Counted from the stretch's first letter, positions 7,203 through 14,161 are shown. The stretch: 14,625 bases of DNA from Nostoc sp. GT001 (GCF_030382115.1 NZ_JAUDRJ010000003.1:5900842-5915466), one strand, 5' to 3'. The notes: generated by a model not told the origin, from the letters alone. Made by a program: numbers and translations.

Positions 7203-7676
7203 TTATGCATCTTGAGGATTTAACTCTCTTAACTCGTCGGTGGTATAAGTCCCAATGGGAGTCCAAACTAGATAGGGAAGGAGTAACAGCGCCGCCATTA
7301 AAGAAATCGGTAAAACGCAAATTGCCAAGACAAGGGCTAAAATCAAACCAATTAGTCCAAGAATTTCCCCGGTTTTGAGACTGCGAAATCTCAACATTAG
7401 AGGTATGTAGGCGACGGTAATAATTTCTACCACGAGATACAAAGCCATTAATAGCCAAGTAATTAAGCTGCCGGGATTTTTTTCCCAGATAATATAAGCT
7501 GAAACTGTACCACTGATAAAAATCACAGTCCAGATGAACGGAATCAGCGGCTCAAAAACTAGCCAGCGAGGGCGACTTAAATGTGCAAACCATTTAACAT
7601 CACGCGGCGTGATTAAGAAACTCCCAAGGGCAATGAAGAAAGTTACAGCCCCAATTATTATCCAAGATGGAATCAT
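7203..7676 (-). CDS. TspO/MBR-family membrane protein, copy A
   Basis: A 157-aa integral membrane protein with five hydrophobic segments, the TspO/MBR (tryptophan-rich sensory protein) layout. Family traits: basic-aromatic RPRWLVFEPLIPFIWTVIF after helix 1, WEKNPGS, and a final helix with PYLVWTPIGTYTT. The TspO PPxW loop is divergent, so this belongs to an outlying branch rather than the canonical porphyrin-binding group. The ATG at 7676 is chosen because the product then aligns without gaps, end to end, with copy B (about 60% identity by hand count; both end LNPQDA). A GTG at 7715 would add 13 residues without support. There is no obvious Shine-Dalgarno sequence, and a TTGACA box lies only 24 bases before the ATG. 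Ligand and role are unknown; family members bind tetrapyrroles or take part in stress responses. Confidence 0.88.
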   Translation of the reverse strand: MIPSWIIIGAVTFFIALGSFLITPRDVKWFAHLSRPRWLVFEPLIPFIWTVIFISGTVSAYIIWEKNPGSLITWLLMALYLVVEIITVAYIPLMLRFRSLKTGEILGLIGLILALVLAICVLPISLMAALLLLPYLVWTPIGTYTTDELRELNPQDA

Positions 7677-7700
7677 AATGCACTCAAGCTTTGTGTATTT

Positions 7701-7727
7701 TGTCAAGTCATACACTGCAAGTGTGAC
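7701..7727 (-). promoter_or_regulatory. TTGACA box and inverted repeat upstream of TspO copy A
   Basis: On the minus strand, TTGACA (7701-7706) is followed by AAAT and ACAC, nearly the same wording as upstream of copy B. An imperfect inverted repeat (GTCATACACT and AGTGTGAC, 7707-7727) lies immediately upstream. With only 24 bases to the ATG, a transcript from this box would have almost no leader, so the box may be a relic of the duplication rather than an active promoter. Confidence 0.4.
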
Positions 7728-7766
7728 AATTTAGGCTAGATGTTTAATCATTCTCTGGTGCGATTC

Positions 7767-8240
7767 TTAAGCATCTTGAGGATTGAGACGGATCATCTGC
7801 CAAGTGGTATAAGTACCGATGGGACTCCAGAGTAAATAAGGAACTAGTAATAGGGCTGCCCAACCAGAAAACCCTAAGACTGCAAGTATCAATAAAGCAC
7901 TAATGATTAAACCTGTGCCACCGAGAATTGTGCCCACTTTCAGACTGCGAAGCTTAAACATTACAGGCGTATAGGCAATGGTAACAATTTCTAATAGCAG
8001 ATATAAACCCATAATTAACCAGGTTGAGGTGCTTCCTGGGTCTTTTTCCCAGACAATATAAGCTGACCAAGCAGCGCAAATAAATATTACAGTCCAAATA
8101 ATGGGAATTGCGCCCTCAAAAGTTAGCCATCTCGGTCGTTGTAAACGCTTGAACCATTGGCGATCGCTAGGCGTAATCACGTTCGCGGCTAAAGCAACCA
8201 AGAAAGCCACACCTCCAATCACCATCCAAGATTTAATCAT
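7767..8240 (-). CDS. TspO/MBR-family membrane protein, copy B
   Basis: A 157-aa paralogue of copy A, directly upstream on the same strand with a 90-base gap. It has the same five-helix layout and the same landmarks: SWMVIGGVAFLVAL in helix 1, RPRWLTFEGAIPIIWTVIF, WEKDPGS, RSLKVG, and PYLLWSPIGTYTT near the end. Identities cluster in the loops and in helices 2 and 5; the helix 4 region differs most. The start has a usable ribosome binding site (AAAGGA, about 12 bases before the ATG) and a promoter-like TTGACA at 8301-8306. It is likely transcribed first, with copy A either cotranscribed or separately started. The canonical TspO PPxW motif is altered here too. Function is inferred only from the family. 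Confidence 0.88.
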   Translation of the reverse strand: MIKSWMVIGGVAFLVALAANVITPSDRQWFKRLQRPRWLTFEGAIPIIWTVIFICAAWSAYIVWEKDPGSTSTWLIMGLYLLLEIVTIAYTPVMFKLRSLKVGTILGGTGLIISALLILAVLGFSGWAALLLVPYLLWSPIGTYTTWQMIRLNPQDA

Positions 8241-8418
8241 GCCCGTTAGTCCTTTACAAGCGCTATTTATCGCTTAATATCACTCTTTATAGTGTGATTT
8301 TGTCAATTTAATTGCTAATTACTCATCATCCCTGAGTTTGAAACCTTCACATCGTTTGGCAGGATTTTCAATTATGGATATTGGGAATGGGGCATTGGGC
8401 ATCGCTATCGCTTTGCAG

Positions 8419-8447
8419 GCGTTGGCGTAGCCCGCTGTAGGCATCGC
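8419..8447 (-). repeat. 29-base dispersed repeat, GGCTACGCC family
   Basis: Read on the minus strand this begins GCGATGCCTAC and ends GGGCTACGCCAACGC. It matches 14133-14161 on the plus strand at 25 of 29 bases. The central GGCGTAGCC and flanking GC-rich wording are common in Nostocales intergenic DNA. Confidence 0.75.
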
Positions 8448-8513
8448 TTTATGTCTACTCAGAAATTCATATTGAACACGGGTGAGATTGCTGGGGTATG
8501 CTTTACTCATGTT

Positions 8514-8568
8514 GCTCTTTCAGTGCTGTCTACTATCTATTCACAGCGTATACTGAGAGAGCTTTTTT
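8514..8568 (+). terminator. Orphan intrinsic terminator or attenuator
   Basis: Outer arms GCTCTTTCAGT (8514-8524) and ACTGAGAGAGC (8552-8562) pair over 11 bp with one G-T wobble. Inner arms GCTGT (8525-8529) and ACAGC (8543-8547) extend the stem, with GTAT bulged on one side and a 13-base loop. Six T residues follow at once (8563-8568). This is a convincing plus-strand intrinsic terminator, but no plus-strand gene ends upstream: both TspO genes run the other way. It lies about 50 bases before the 56-codon ORF, so it could end a small RNA or act as a leader attenuator. Confidence 0.7.
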
Positions 8569-8616
8569 ACAACATAACCGACTTTTCAAACAGCCTCTTA
8601 GAGCGATGTAGATTTT

Positions 8617-8787
8617 ATGACTCAACGCTTAGATTTCAGAGTAGATATTGAAGAAGCCATAAAAACGCTAAACCCTTCTTGCAATGATTTCAGGTTAGTT
8701 AGCCTTTATGAATACGAACAGATTTTCAAACAACCTCTGAGACAACCAGAGCTAGGATCGGAAGGTAGTCTGTTGCAGACAAGCTAA
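8617..8787 (+). CDS. Small hypothetical protein, 56 aa, upstream of the DUF433 gene
   Basis: ATG at 8617 to TAA at 8785-8787. The product begins MTQRLDFRVDIEEAIKTLNP, continues through an acidic/aromatic middle (DFRLVSLYEYEQIFKQPL) and ends polar (GSEGSLLQTS). It is hydrophilic, has no membrane segment or signal peptide, and one cysteine. It ends four bases before the DUF433 start codon, the tight spacing of a two-gene operon, which is the main reason to believe it. The frame is closed by a TAG at 8599, so no longer start is possible. No good Shine-Dalgarno sequence is visible. The wording FKQPLR is echoed in DNA just upstream (8583-8603). I do not recognise a family; it may be an intact small partner of DUF433 or the tail of a decayed gene. 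Confidence 0.45.
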   Translation: MTQRLDFRVDIEEAIKTLNPSCNDFRLVSLYEYEQIFKQPLRQPELGSEGSLLQTS

Positions 8788-8791
8788 CTAT

Positions 8792-8992
8792 ATGACATCC
8801 ACATCACGTGTTGTTCATAGCGACCCCAATATATTGGGAGGAACCCCTGTTTTTACTGGTACTCGTGTGACGATAAAAACCTTGCTTGATTATCTAGAAG
8901 CGGGTGACTCACTGGATGAGTTTTTAGATCGCTTTCCCAGTGTCAGCCGTGAGCAAGCGATCGCTACTATGCAAAAACTCTATTCTTTTTGA
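8792..8992 (+). CDS. DUF433 family protein (antitoxin-like)
   Basis: A 66-aa protein that is a DUF433 domain over almost its whole length. Landmarks are VVHSDPNILGGTPVFTGTRVTI (residues 7-28), LLDYLEAGDSLDEFLDRFPSVSREQAIATM. DUF433 is a small winged-helix domain common in cyanobacteria and usually encoded just before a DUF5615 PIN-like protein, with which it is regarded as a toxin-antitoxin pair. Here no such partner follows: the next gene is crtR on the opposite strand, and the two coding ends overlap by 13 bases (8980-8992). The end (KLYSF) is short for the family, perhaps because the gene was cut at the crtR junction. The small ORF at 8617 precedes it by four bases. Likely a solitary antitoxin-like DNA-binding protein. 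Confidence 0.85.
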   Translation: MTSTSRVVHSDPNILGGTPVFTGTRVTIKTLLDYLEAGDSLDEFLDRFPSVSREQAIATMQKLYSF

Positions 8993-9870
8993 TGATGAAA
9001 TCTAATTCCTAAAAAGATGTCATAAACAAACTCAAAAAAGTCCTTTTTCTGTAACAATCCTGAAGTTTGATAACATCCTTTTTCATCTAACAGGGGCTTC
9101 ATCACATAGTATGCAGGCTGGTAATTATACCAGGGAATAGAAGGCCACAAATGATGAATTAAGTGGTAATTCTGTCCCATAATCAAGATATTGAGAATCG
9201 GGTTAGGATAAACGCGAGCATTTTTCCAGCGATCGCGCTCGGCAAAAGGACGATGGGGCAAATAGTCGAAAAATAATCCTAGTGCTATCCCGACTACAAA
9301 AGCAGGTATAAACCAAAAATTGAGAATGTAACCCAAAAAGTTGTACTGCACTGAGATATAAACAATTACACCGACAATTAAGCGGCTGATAAACCATTCT
9401 AGTAGCTCATATTTACGCCAAAGTCGTCGTTGAAAGAAAAATACCTCGTGGTACAAGAACCGGACTGCAATCAACCACAGCGGCCCACCCGTAGAGACAT
9501 AATGATCTGGATCGTCTTTAGGATGATTGACATGACCATGATGCTGTAAATGCACCCGCGTAAAGACTGGAAAAGCAAAAGCTAGCATCAAAGCGCTACC
9601 ATGCCCTAACACCGCATTCATCACTCGATTGCGATGGGCAGATTGGTGACAGGCATCATGAATTACCGTTCCAGCACAATGCAAGGCAATCGTGTTAACG
9701 CTAAAGCATAGCCAGTGCGGCCATTCCCAAAACCAGTAACCAAAGTTGGATAACACCAACATTACCACAGCTACAGAAAACAGCAGCAGCGTCGGATTGA
9801 AATCACCAGGAGGCGCTAAAAATTCCTTGGGGGGGATTGTCAGTGGCTTTTGTGCCTCCGATGCGATCAT
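8980..9870 (-). CDS. crtR: Beta-carotene hydroxylase, CrtR type
   Basis: Membrane di-iron hydroxylase of the fatty-acid-desaturase superfamily that adds 3-hydroxyl groups to beta-ionone rings, giving zeaxanthin and related xanthophylls. The protein is 296 aa, as for cyanobacterial CrtR. Histidine boxes: HDACHQSAH (71-79), HLQHHGHVNH (107-116), DYLPHRPF (202-209) and NYHLIHHLWP (234-243). Hydrophobic segments lie near 28-48, 53-70, 90-105 and in a long pair around 160-200. The ATG at 9870 has GGAG upstream; an out-of-frame ATG at 9901 is rejected. The divergent neighbour is pyk; I recall crtR and a pyruvate kinase gene also being adjacent in Anabaena PCC 7120 (from memory). The 3' end overlaps the DUF433 gene tail by 13 bases. 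Confidence 0.95.
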   Translation of the reverse strand: MIASEAQKPLTIPPKEFLAPPGDFNPTLLLFSVAVVMLVLSNFGYWFWEWPHWLCFSVNTIALHCAGTVIHDACHQSAHRNRVMNAVLGHGSALMLAFAFPVFTRVHLQHHGHVNHPKDDPDHYVSTGGPLWLIAVRFLYHEVFFFQRRLWRKYELLEWFISRLIVGVIVYISVQYNFLGYILNFWFIPAFVVGIALGLFFDYLPHRPFAERDRWKNARVYPNPILNILIMGQNYHLIHHLWPSIPWYNYQPAYYVMKPLLDEKGCYQTSGLLQKKDFFEFVYDIFLGIRFHHQKE

Positions 9871-10251
9871 CTTTAAGATTGACTCCTTCTTGAGCAGACA
9901 TTACGAATATACGATAAATATTATTGAATAATAAAGTTTTGCAAATTTTTGTATAGCAAGATTTATCCACAGCTTTGAATATCAGTAGATGAATAACGCT
10001 ATGATTCCAGACGAAGCCTAGTCTTTGCTGATAAGTGGGATATGACCATCGGCAAGAAGTTAATGGAACAAACTCCTTCGTTGGGAGGATGGATACAAGA
10101 TTGATGTACTATATCTAGTCTATCCCACAGCCCCCACTCTCCAATAAACCCTCATCTAACTGCTTATATCTTATTGATATAGCAGTGACTGAAAAGGAGA
10201 TGCCACTTAAGTTACGATGACTTCCCAGATAGCTCCCTAACTTCAGCCCCT
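9871..10251. other. Divergent crtR-pyk intergenic region
   Basis: A 381-base gap. It holds the presumed promoters of both genes, though I could not fix convincing -35/-10 pairs. An AT palindrome lies near 9919-9933 (TATTATT, AATAATA), and a cleaner inverted repeat at 10165-10181 (TATATC, five-base spacer, GATATA) lies about 70 bases before pyk. The stretch 9997-10104 is open for 35 codons and reads protein-like (FADKWDMTIGKKLMEQTP), possibly a gene remnant. pyk has no visible Shine-Dalgarno sequence. Confidence 0.5.
10165..10181. promoter_or_regulatory. Inverted repeat upstream of pyk
   Basis: Perfect six-base arms TATATC and GATATA around TTATT. Located about 70 bases upstream of the pyk ATG, where an operator or promoter element would be expected. 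AT-rich palindromes also arise by chance, so support is weak. Confidence 0.3.
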
Positions 10252-12021
10252 ATGCAATTACGAGATTCTCTGCGCCGGACAAAAATTGTCGCTACTATTG
10301 GCCCCGCCACTAGCAGTCCTGAAATGCTCAAGGCGATTATTGAAGCGGGAGCCACGACGCTGCGGCTAAACTTCTCCCACGGAACTCATGCCGACCATCA
10401 GCGTAGTATTCGCTTAATTCGGCAAACCGCTTTTGAATTAAATCAGCCAGTGGCTATTCTCCAAGACTTGCAGGGCCCAAAAATTCGCTTGGGGAAGTTT
10501 GACAACGGATCTATAGTTTTGGCAAAAGGCGATCGCTTCACCTTGACAAATCGTCCAATAGTAGGCACGCAGGAAATTAGTTGCGTCACCTACGATTATT
10601 TAGCCGAAGAAGTCCCAGTTGGGGCAAAAATTCTCCTCGACGATGGACGAGTAGAAATGCTGGTGGAAGAAATTAACCGAGACAAAGGTGATTTGCATTG
10701 TCGCGTCACCGTGCCTGGAAAACTTTCTAACAATAAAGGCGTAAACTTCCCCGGCGTTTACCTGTCAATTAAGGCAATGACCGACAAAGACCGAGAGGAT
10801 CTAATGTTTGGTCTAGATCAGGGTGTCGATTGGGTGGCACTTTCCTTTGTCCGCAATCCCCAGGACATGATCGAAATTAAAGAACTAATTTCTAGTACAG
10901 GCAAGCAAGTGCCAGTGGTTGCCAAAATTGAAAAGCACGAAGCCATTGAACAAATGGAGGCGATTCTGGCTTTGTGTGATGGCGTGATGGTTGCCAGAGG
11001 CGACTTAGGGGTGGAATTGCCAGCAGAAGATGTTCCGGTACTCCAAAAGCGGCTAATTGCGACAGCAAATCGCTTGGGGATTCCCATCATCACCGCTACT
11101 CAGATGTTAGACAGCATGGTGAGCAATCCCCGTCCCACTCGCGCGGAAGTGTCGGATGTGGCAAATGCGATTTTAGACGGCACAGACGCGGTGATGCTCT
11201 CCAACGAAACCGCAGTGGGTAGCTTCCCTGTAGAAGCAGTGGCGACGATGGCGCGAATTGCCGAACGTATGGAGCAGGAAGAAGCCCAACACCTAAACCT
11301 ACGTTCTGTGAGAGATGCCCGACGCTCCATTCCCAATGCGATTAGTCAAGCTGTTGGTCAAATTGCCGAACAATTAGGTGCAGCGGCAATTATGACCCTA
11401 ACGCAAACGGGGGCAACAGCTCGCAATGTCTCTAAATTCCGTCCTCACACACCGATTTTGGCAGTGACACCCCATGTAAATGTGGCGCGGCAGCTACAAA
11501 TGGTATGGGGAGTTAAACCGCTGTTGGTGCTAGGATTACCTTCCACTGGTCAGACATTTCAAGCTGCGATTAACGTGGCTCAGGAACTTCAGTTACTGTC
11601 CCAAGGAGATTTAGTAGTGATGACTGCTGGCACACTCCAGGGTGTTTCTGGCTCTACAGATTTGATTAAGGTAGAGGTGGTGACGGCAGTACTAGGTCAG
11701 GGAATTGGACTGGGACAAGGTTCAGTAAGTGGTCGCGCACGGGTGGCTAATACTGGCATGGATGTGAGTAACTTTAATCCCGGAGATATTTTGGTTGCAC
11801 CCCGCACTAGTGCCGATTTTGTGGAAGCAATTCGGAAAGCTGCCGGGATTATTACCGAAGATGAAAGTCTCACAAGTCACGCAGCAGTAATTGGGTTGCG
11901 TCTCGGTGTACCAGTCATTGTCGGCGTGAAGCAGGCAACGCAGGTGATTCGAGATGGGGCAATTATAACGCTGGATCTGCAACGGGGTTTGATTTACTCT
12001 GGGGCGGTGAGGACGGCTTAG
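10252..12021 (+). CDS. pyk: Pyruvate kinase with C-terminal PEP-utiliser domain
   Basis: Converts phosphoenolpyruvate and ADP to pyruvate and ATP in the cytosol, the last step of glycolysis. The protein is 589 aa, against about 470-480 for the E. coli enzymes. Catalytic motifs: RRTKIVATIGPATSS at the N-terminus, RLNFSHG, ILQDLQGPKIRLG, DWVALSFVRNPQD, VVAKIEKHEAI (catalytic lysine region), DGVMVARGDLGVELP (metal site) and TATQMLDSM with PRPTRAEVSDVANAI. The regulatory C-domain follows (about 350-470). The last 100 residues form a PEP-utilising mobile domain (GRARVANTGMD, GDILVAPRTSADFV, then SLTSHAAVIGLRLGVPVIVG with H543), the extra C-terminal sequence known from Bacillus and cyanobacterial pyruvate kinases. 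The start is set by the conserved MQLRDSLRRTK; there is no clear ribosome binding site. It converges with the M61 peptidase gene. Confidence 0.97.
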   Translation: MQLRDSLRRTKIVATIGPATSSPEMLKAIIEAGATTLRLNFSHGTHADHQRSIRLIRQTAFELNQPVAILQDLQGPKIRLGKFDNGSIVLAKGDRFTLTNRPIVGTQEISCVTYDYLAEEVPVGAKILLDDGRVEMLVEEINRDKGDLHCRVTVPGKLSNNKGVNFPGVYLSIKAMTDKDREDLMFGLDQGVDWVALSFVRNPQDMIEIKELISSTGKQVPVVAKIEKHEAIEQMEAILALCDGVMVARGDLGVELPAEDVPVLQKRLIATANRLGIPIITATQMLDSMVSNPRPTRAEVSDVANAILDGTDAVMLSNETAVGSFPVEAVATMARIAERMEQEEAQHLNLRSVRDARRSIPNAISQAVGQIAEQLGAAAIMTLTQTGATARNVSKFRPHTPILAVTPHVNVARQLQMVWGVKPLLVLGLPSTGQTFQAAINVAQELQLLSQGDLVVMTAGTLQGVSGSTDLIKVEVVTAVLGQGIGLGQGSVSGRARVANTGMDVSNFNPGDILVAPRTSADFVEAIRKAAGIITEDESLTSHAAVIGLRLGVPVIVGVKQATQVIRDGAIITLDLQRGLIYSGAVRTA

Positions 12022-12033
12022 AAGTGGGTGAAC

Positions 12034-12134
12034 AAGCAGGGTAGCAGGGGAGCAGGGGAGAATTAGTAGTAAGTCTTTCCTCTCTAACTCTCCGCCCCTC
12101 TGCCTCTTCTACCCAATGCCCAATGCCCAATCCC
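12034..12134 (+). repeat. Composite dispersed intergenic repeat, copy 2
   Basis: Fills the convergent gap between pyk and the M61 peptidase gene. It carries the G-rich arm GCAGGGGAGCAGGGGAG (12044-12060), the core AGTAAGTCTTTCC, a C-rich arm with CCTCTGCCTCTT and three seven-base units CCCAATG/CCCAATC (12112-12132). The block order matches 2447-2547 on the other strand. The complementary arms could form a hairpin and may serve as a terminator for one or both genes. Confidence 0.8.
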
Positions 12135-12138
12135 TTTA

Positions 12139-13920
12139 TCAAACTGTTGCGATCGCAGCCCCAAGCCATCCAGCAAAGTTTTGCTGCTGTATGGAGTTAG
12201 GATGCTCAACAGGCTTTACCTGATATTTAGTTGCACGTGGTGATGCGAGGGTGATGGAATAAATACGCAGTTCGTCTTGGTGGAAAACTGCGACTTGGAT
12301 GGTATCGTTTGGTTGATAATCTTTCAGGCGATCGCTTAAGCCACCCGCAGTTATCTTAATCCCATCAATTGCTAACAACTCATCACCTGCATCAATTCCC
12401 CCTACTTGTGCAGGTGAACCAGTCTCCACAAACTTAATAATCTCCCGCCCATTTTCTGTATTTATTCTCACACCCAGGTAAGGTTCTTCTTGCTGTTCAG
12501 CTACCAACTGTAAGCCAAAGGGTTCTAAATACTGATTGAAAGGCAAATCCTCAGTACTATCAACGTAGCGTTTAAAGAAATCAGTCAAATCGATTCCGGC
12601 GACAGATTCGATAACTTCTTGCAACTGTTCTGGGGTATAGCCGATTTCATCTTGCCCAAATTGCTGCCACATTTTCAGCATCACGTCATCAAGGGAGCGC
12701 TGATTGTTGTGAGTAGAGCGAATCAGCAAATCTAGCAACAACGATACCATTTCTCCTTTTAAATAGTAAGAAATTTGGGAATTACCGCTATTGGCATCTG
12801 GGCGATAAAGTTTTATCCAGGCATCAAAACTCGACTCGGAAACTGGTTGTACCTTTCGCCCCGGTGTTGTTTCATATCTGGTAATTTCCTTACCCAAGTT
12901 ATTCAAATACGACTGAACATCATAAATTCCCGCCCGCAAAGGAATTAACAAGTCGTAGTAACTAGTAGTACCTTCACAAAACCATAATGATGGGGTATAA
13001 CTTTCTTGGTCGTAATCAAAAACCTCTAATGCTTTTGGGCGAATTCGCTTGACATTCCACAAGTGAAAGAACTCGTGTGCAACTAATTGCAGAAAGCGAT
13101 CGTATTTTTCCTGAGCGCGAAATCCAAAACGTTGGTAAATTAAGGAGCAAGAGTCTTTATGCTCCAAACCGCCAAAAGCTTGGCTAAATAAATGTAGCAG
13201 AAACACATATCGTTCATAAGGCAAACCGCCGAACATCTGCGCTTCTACTTGAATAATTTTTTGAATATCAGCAATCAGCTGCTGAACTTGGTAATTACCT
13301 TGCCCCCAGATTGCCAATTCATGGGGTTTTCCTAATACCTCAAATTTATACAATTGGTGACTACCAATCTCAAAAGGAGTATCCACCAGAGTATCAAAAT
13401 CGCTAGCTAAGAAAGTATTCGTTTCTTCACCAACGCGTGGTAAGGCAGTAGTTACCTGCCATTCCGGCTGTGGTGGTACGATGGTGACGCGAATAGGTTG
13501 CTTATCCCACCCAGGTATTCTAAAAAATAGTGCCGCACCGTTAAAATAACCGTGGGTGCTATCTAAGTGATTCGTTCGTACCGATAGCTCATTGGCAAAA
13601 ATGCGGTAACGTACAGTTAATTCTGAAACATTTATTTTGTCTATCTGCCAATGATTTTTACCAAGCTTACGCCAAGTTAAAGGCTTATTCTCTGCAAAAG
13701 CCGCAAAATCCTGTAAATTCTTGGCGTATTCTCGGACTAAGTAGGAACCGGGTGTCCACACTGGCAGTTTTAAATCGAGAATCGGTGAGGAATAATTGAT
13801 AAGGTGTAAAGTCACCTCAAACAGATGGGTTTCTGGTTGAGACATTGCCACCAGGTAATGAATCGTTGACCCAGTTTCCTCAACGTAGGTATTGCGACGA
13901 GTTGCTGTTGCTTCAGTCAT
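12139..13920 (-). CDS. M61-family metallopeptidase with C-terminal PDZ domain
   Basis: Zinc aminopeptidase-like enzyme of the M61 (glycyl aminopeptidase) family, 593 aa, a normal length. The N-terminal beta domain has LPVWTPGSYLVREYAKNLQ (about 52-71), a hallmark of the family. The catalytic domain shows GGLEH (250-254), the zinc motif HEFFH (282-286, with the LWNVKRIRP extension) and the third ligand in WFCEGTTSYY (E316). A PDZ domain lies near residues 455-545 (YLGVRINTENG, ETGSPAQVGGIDAGDELLAIDG). No signal peptide is visible, so it is probably cytosolic, unlike many peptidases with a PDZ domain. All metal ligands are present. The native substrate is unknown. It stands alone on its strand and converges with pyk. 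Confidence 0.95.
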   Translation of the reverse strand: MTEATATRRNTYVEETGSTIHYLVAMSQPETHLFEVTLHLINYSSPILDLKLPVWTPGSYLVREYAKNLQDFAAFAENKPLTWRKLGKNHWQIDKINVSELTVRYRIFANELSVRTNHLDSTHGYFNGAALFFRIPGWDKQPIRVTIVPPQPEWQVTTALPRVGEETNTFLASDFDTLVDTPFEIGSHQLYKFEVLGKPHELAIWGQGNYQVQQLIADIQKIIQVEAQMFGGLPYERYVFLLHLFSQAFGGLEHKDSCSLIYQRFGFRAQEKYDRFLQLVAHEFFHLWNVKRIRPKALEVFDYDQESYTPSLWFCEGTTSYYDLLIPLRAGIYDVQSYLNNLGKEITRYETTPGRKVQPVSESSFDAWIKLYRPDANSGNSQISYYLKGEMVSLLLDLLIRSTHNNQRSLDDVMLKMWQQFGQDEIGYTPEQLQEVIESVAGIDLTDFFKRYVDSTEDLPFNQYLEPFGLQLVAEQQEEPYLGVRINTENGREIIKFVETGSPAQVGGIDAGDELLAIDGIKITAGGLSDRLKDYQPNDTIQVAVFHQDELRIYSITLASPRATKYQVKPVEHPNSIQQQNFAGWLGAAIATV

Positions 13921-14078
13921 CTTATTTTGTTTGCTGAGGTAATTGTTAATAAGCTACGCCCCACTGCGATCGCGGAGCATCTCATAGAAAAGACAGTAAT
14001 TCGTAGTTTAGACCCTATGGATAAATCCGCTTGCTCTCAAATAAAGATTACACTTTATTTATTTTCCGTAAACAAAGT

Positions 14079-14104
14079 TGTAGTACATAAATACTACATA
14101 TAAT
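14079..14104 (+). promoter_or_regulatory. Inverted repeat next to a TATAAT box
   Basis: Arms TGTAGTA (14079-14085) and TACTACA (14092-14098) with a six-base spacer are followed immediately by TATAAT (14099-14104). This is a plausible plus-strand promoter with an operator just upstream of the -10. The GTA/TAC spacing is not the GTA-N8-TAC of NtcA. A -35 box is weak (TTGTAG at 15 bases). Confidence 0.4.
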
Positions 14105-14132
14105 TTGAGTATTTCAGCGATGTTTAATAACT

Positions 14133-14161
14133 GCGATGTCTACGAAGGGCTACGCCAACGC
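14133..14161 (+). repeat. 29-base dispersed repeat, GGCTACGCC family
   Basis: Second copy in the window of the repeat at 8419-8447 (there on the minus strand), with 25 of 29 bases matching; the differences lie at positions 7 and 12-14 of the unit. The 34-codon open frame at 14136-14240 starts inside it. Confidence 0.75.

Larger units (their letters stand above)
8241..8616. other. Repeat-rich intergenic region
   Basis: A 376-base gap without a credible gene. From left to right it holds the copy B promoter region (TTGACA on the minus strand at 8301-8306, with ATCACT/AGTGTGAT arms at 8279-8298), three heptads ATTGGGA/ATGGGGC/ATTGGGC (8380-8400), a 29-base dispersed repeat (8419-8447), and a strong hairpin with a T run (8514-8568). 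Two short open frames across it run through repeat or hairpin DNA and have no family character. Confidence 0.7.

Noticed and set aside
7677..7715. GTG start adding 13 residues to TspO copy A
   Set aside because: The ATG at 7676 gives the same length as copy B and a gapless alignment; the extension would be encoded by promoter-like DNA.
8319..8510. Minus-strand open frame of 63 codons
   Set aside because: It runs through heptads and a 29-base dispersed repeat, has no ribosome binding site and shows no family pattern.
8451..8651. Plus-strand open frame of 66 codons
   Set aside because: It crosses the terminator hairpin and T run and overlaps the better-supported ORF at 8617 in another frame.
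14079..14098. NtcA binding site
   Set aside because: The GTA and TAC triplets are spaced six, nine or twelve bases apart, never the eight required.
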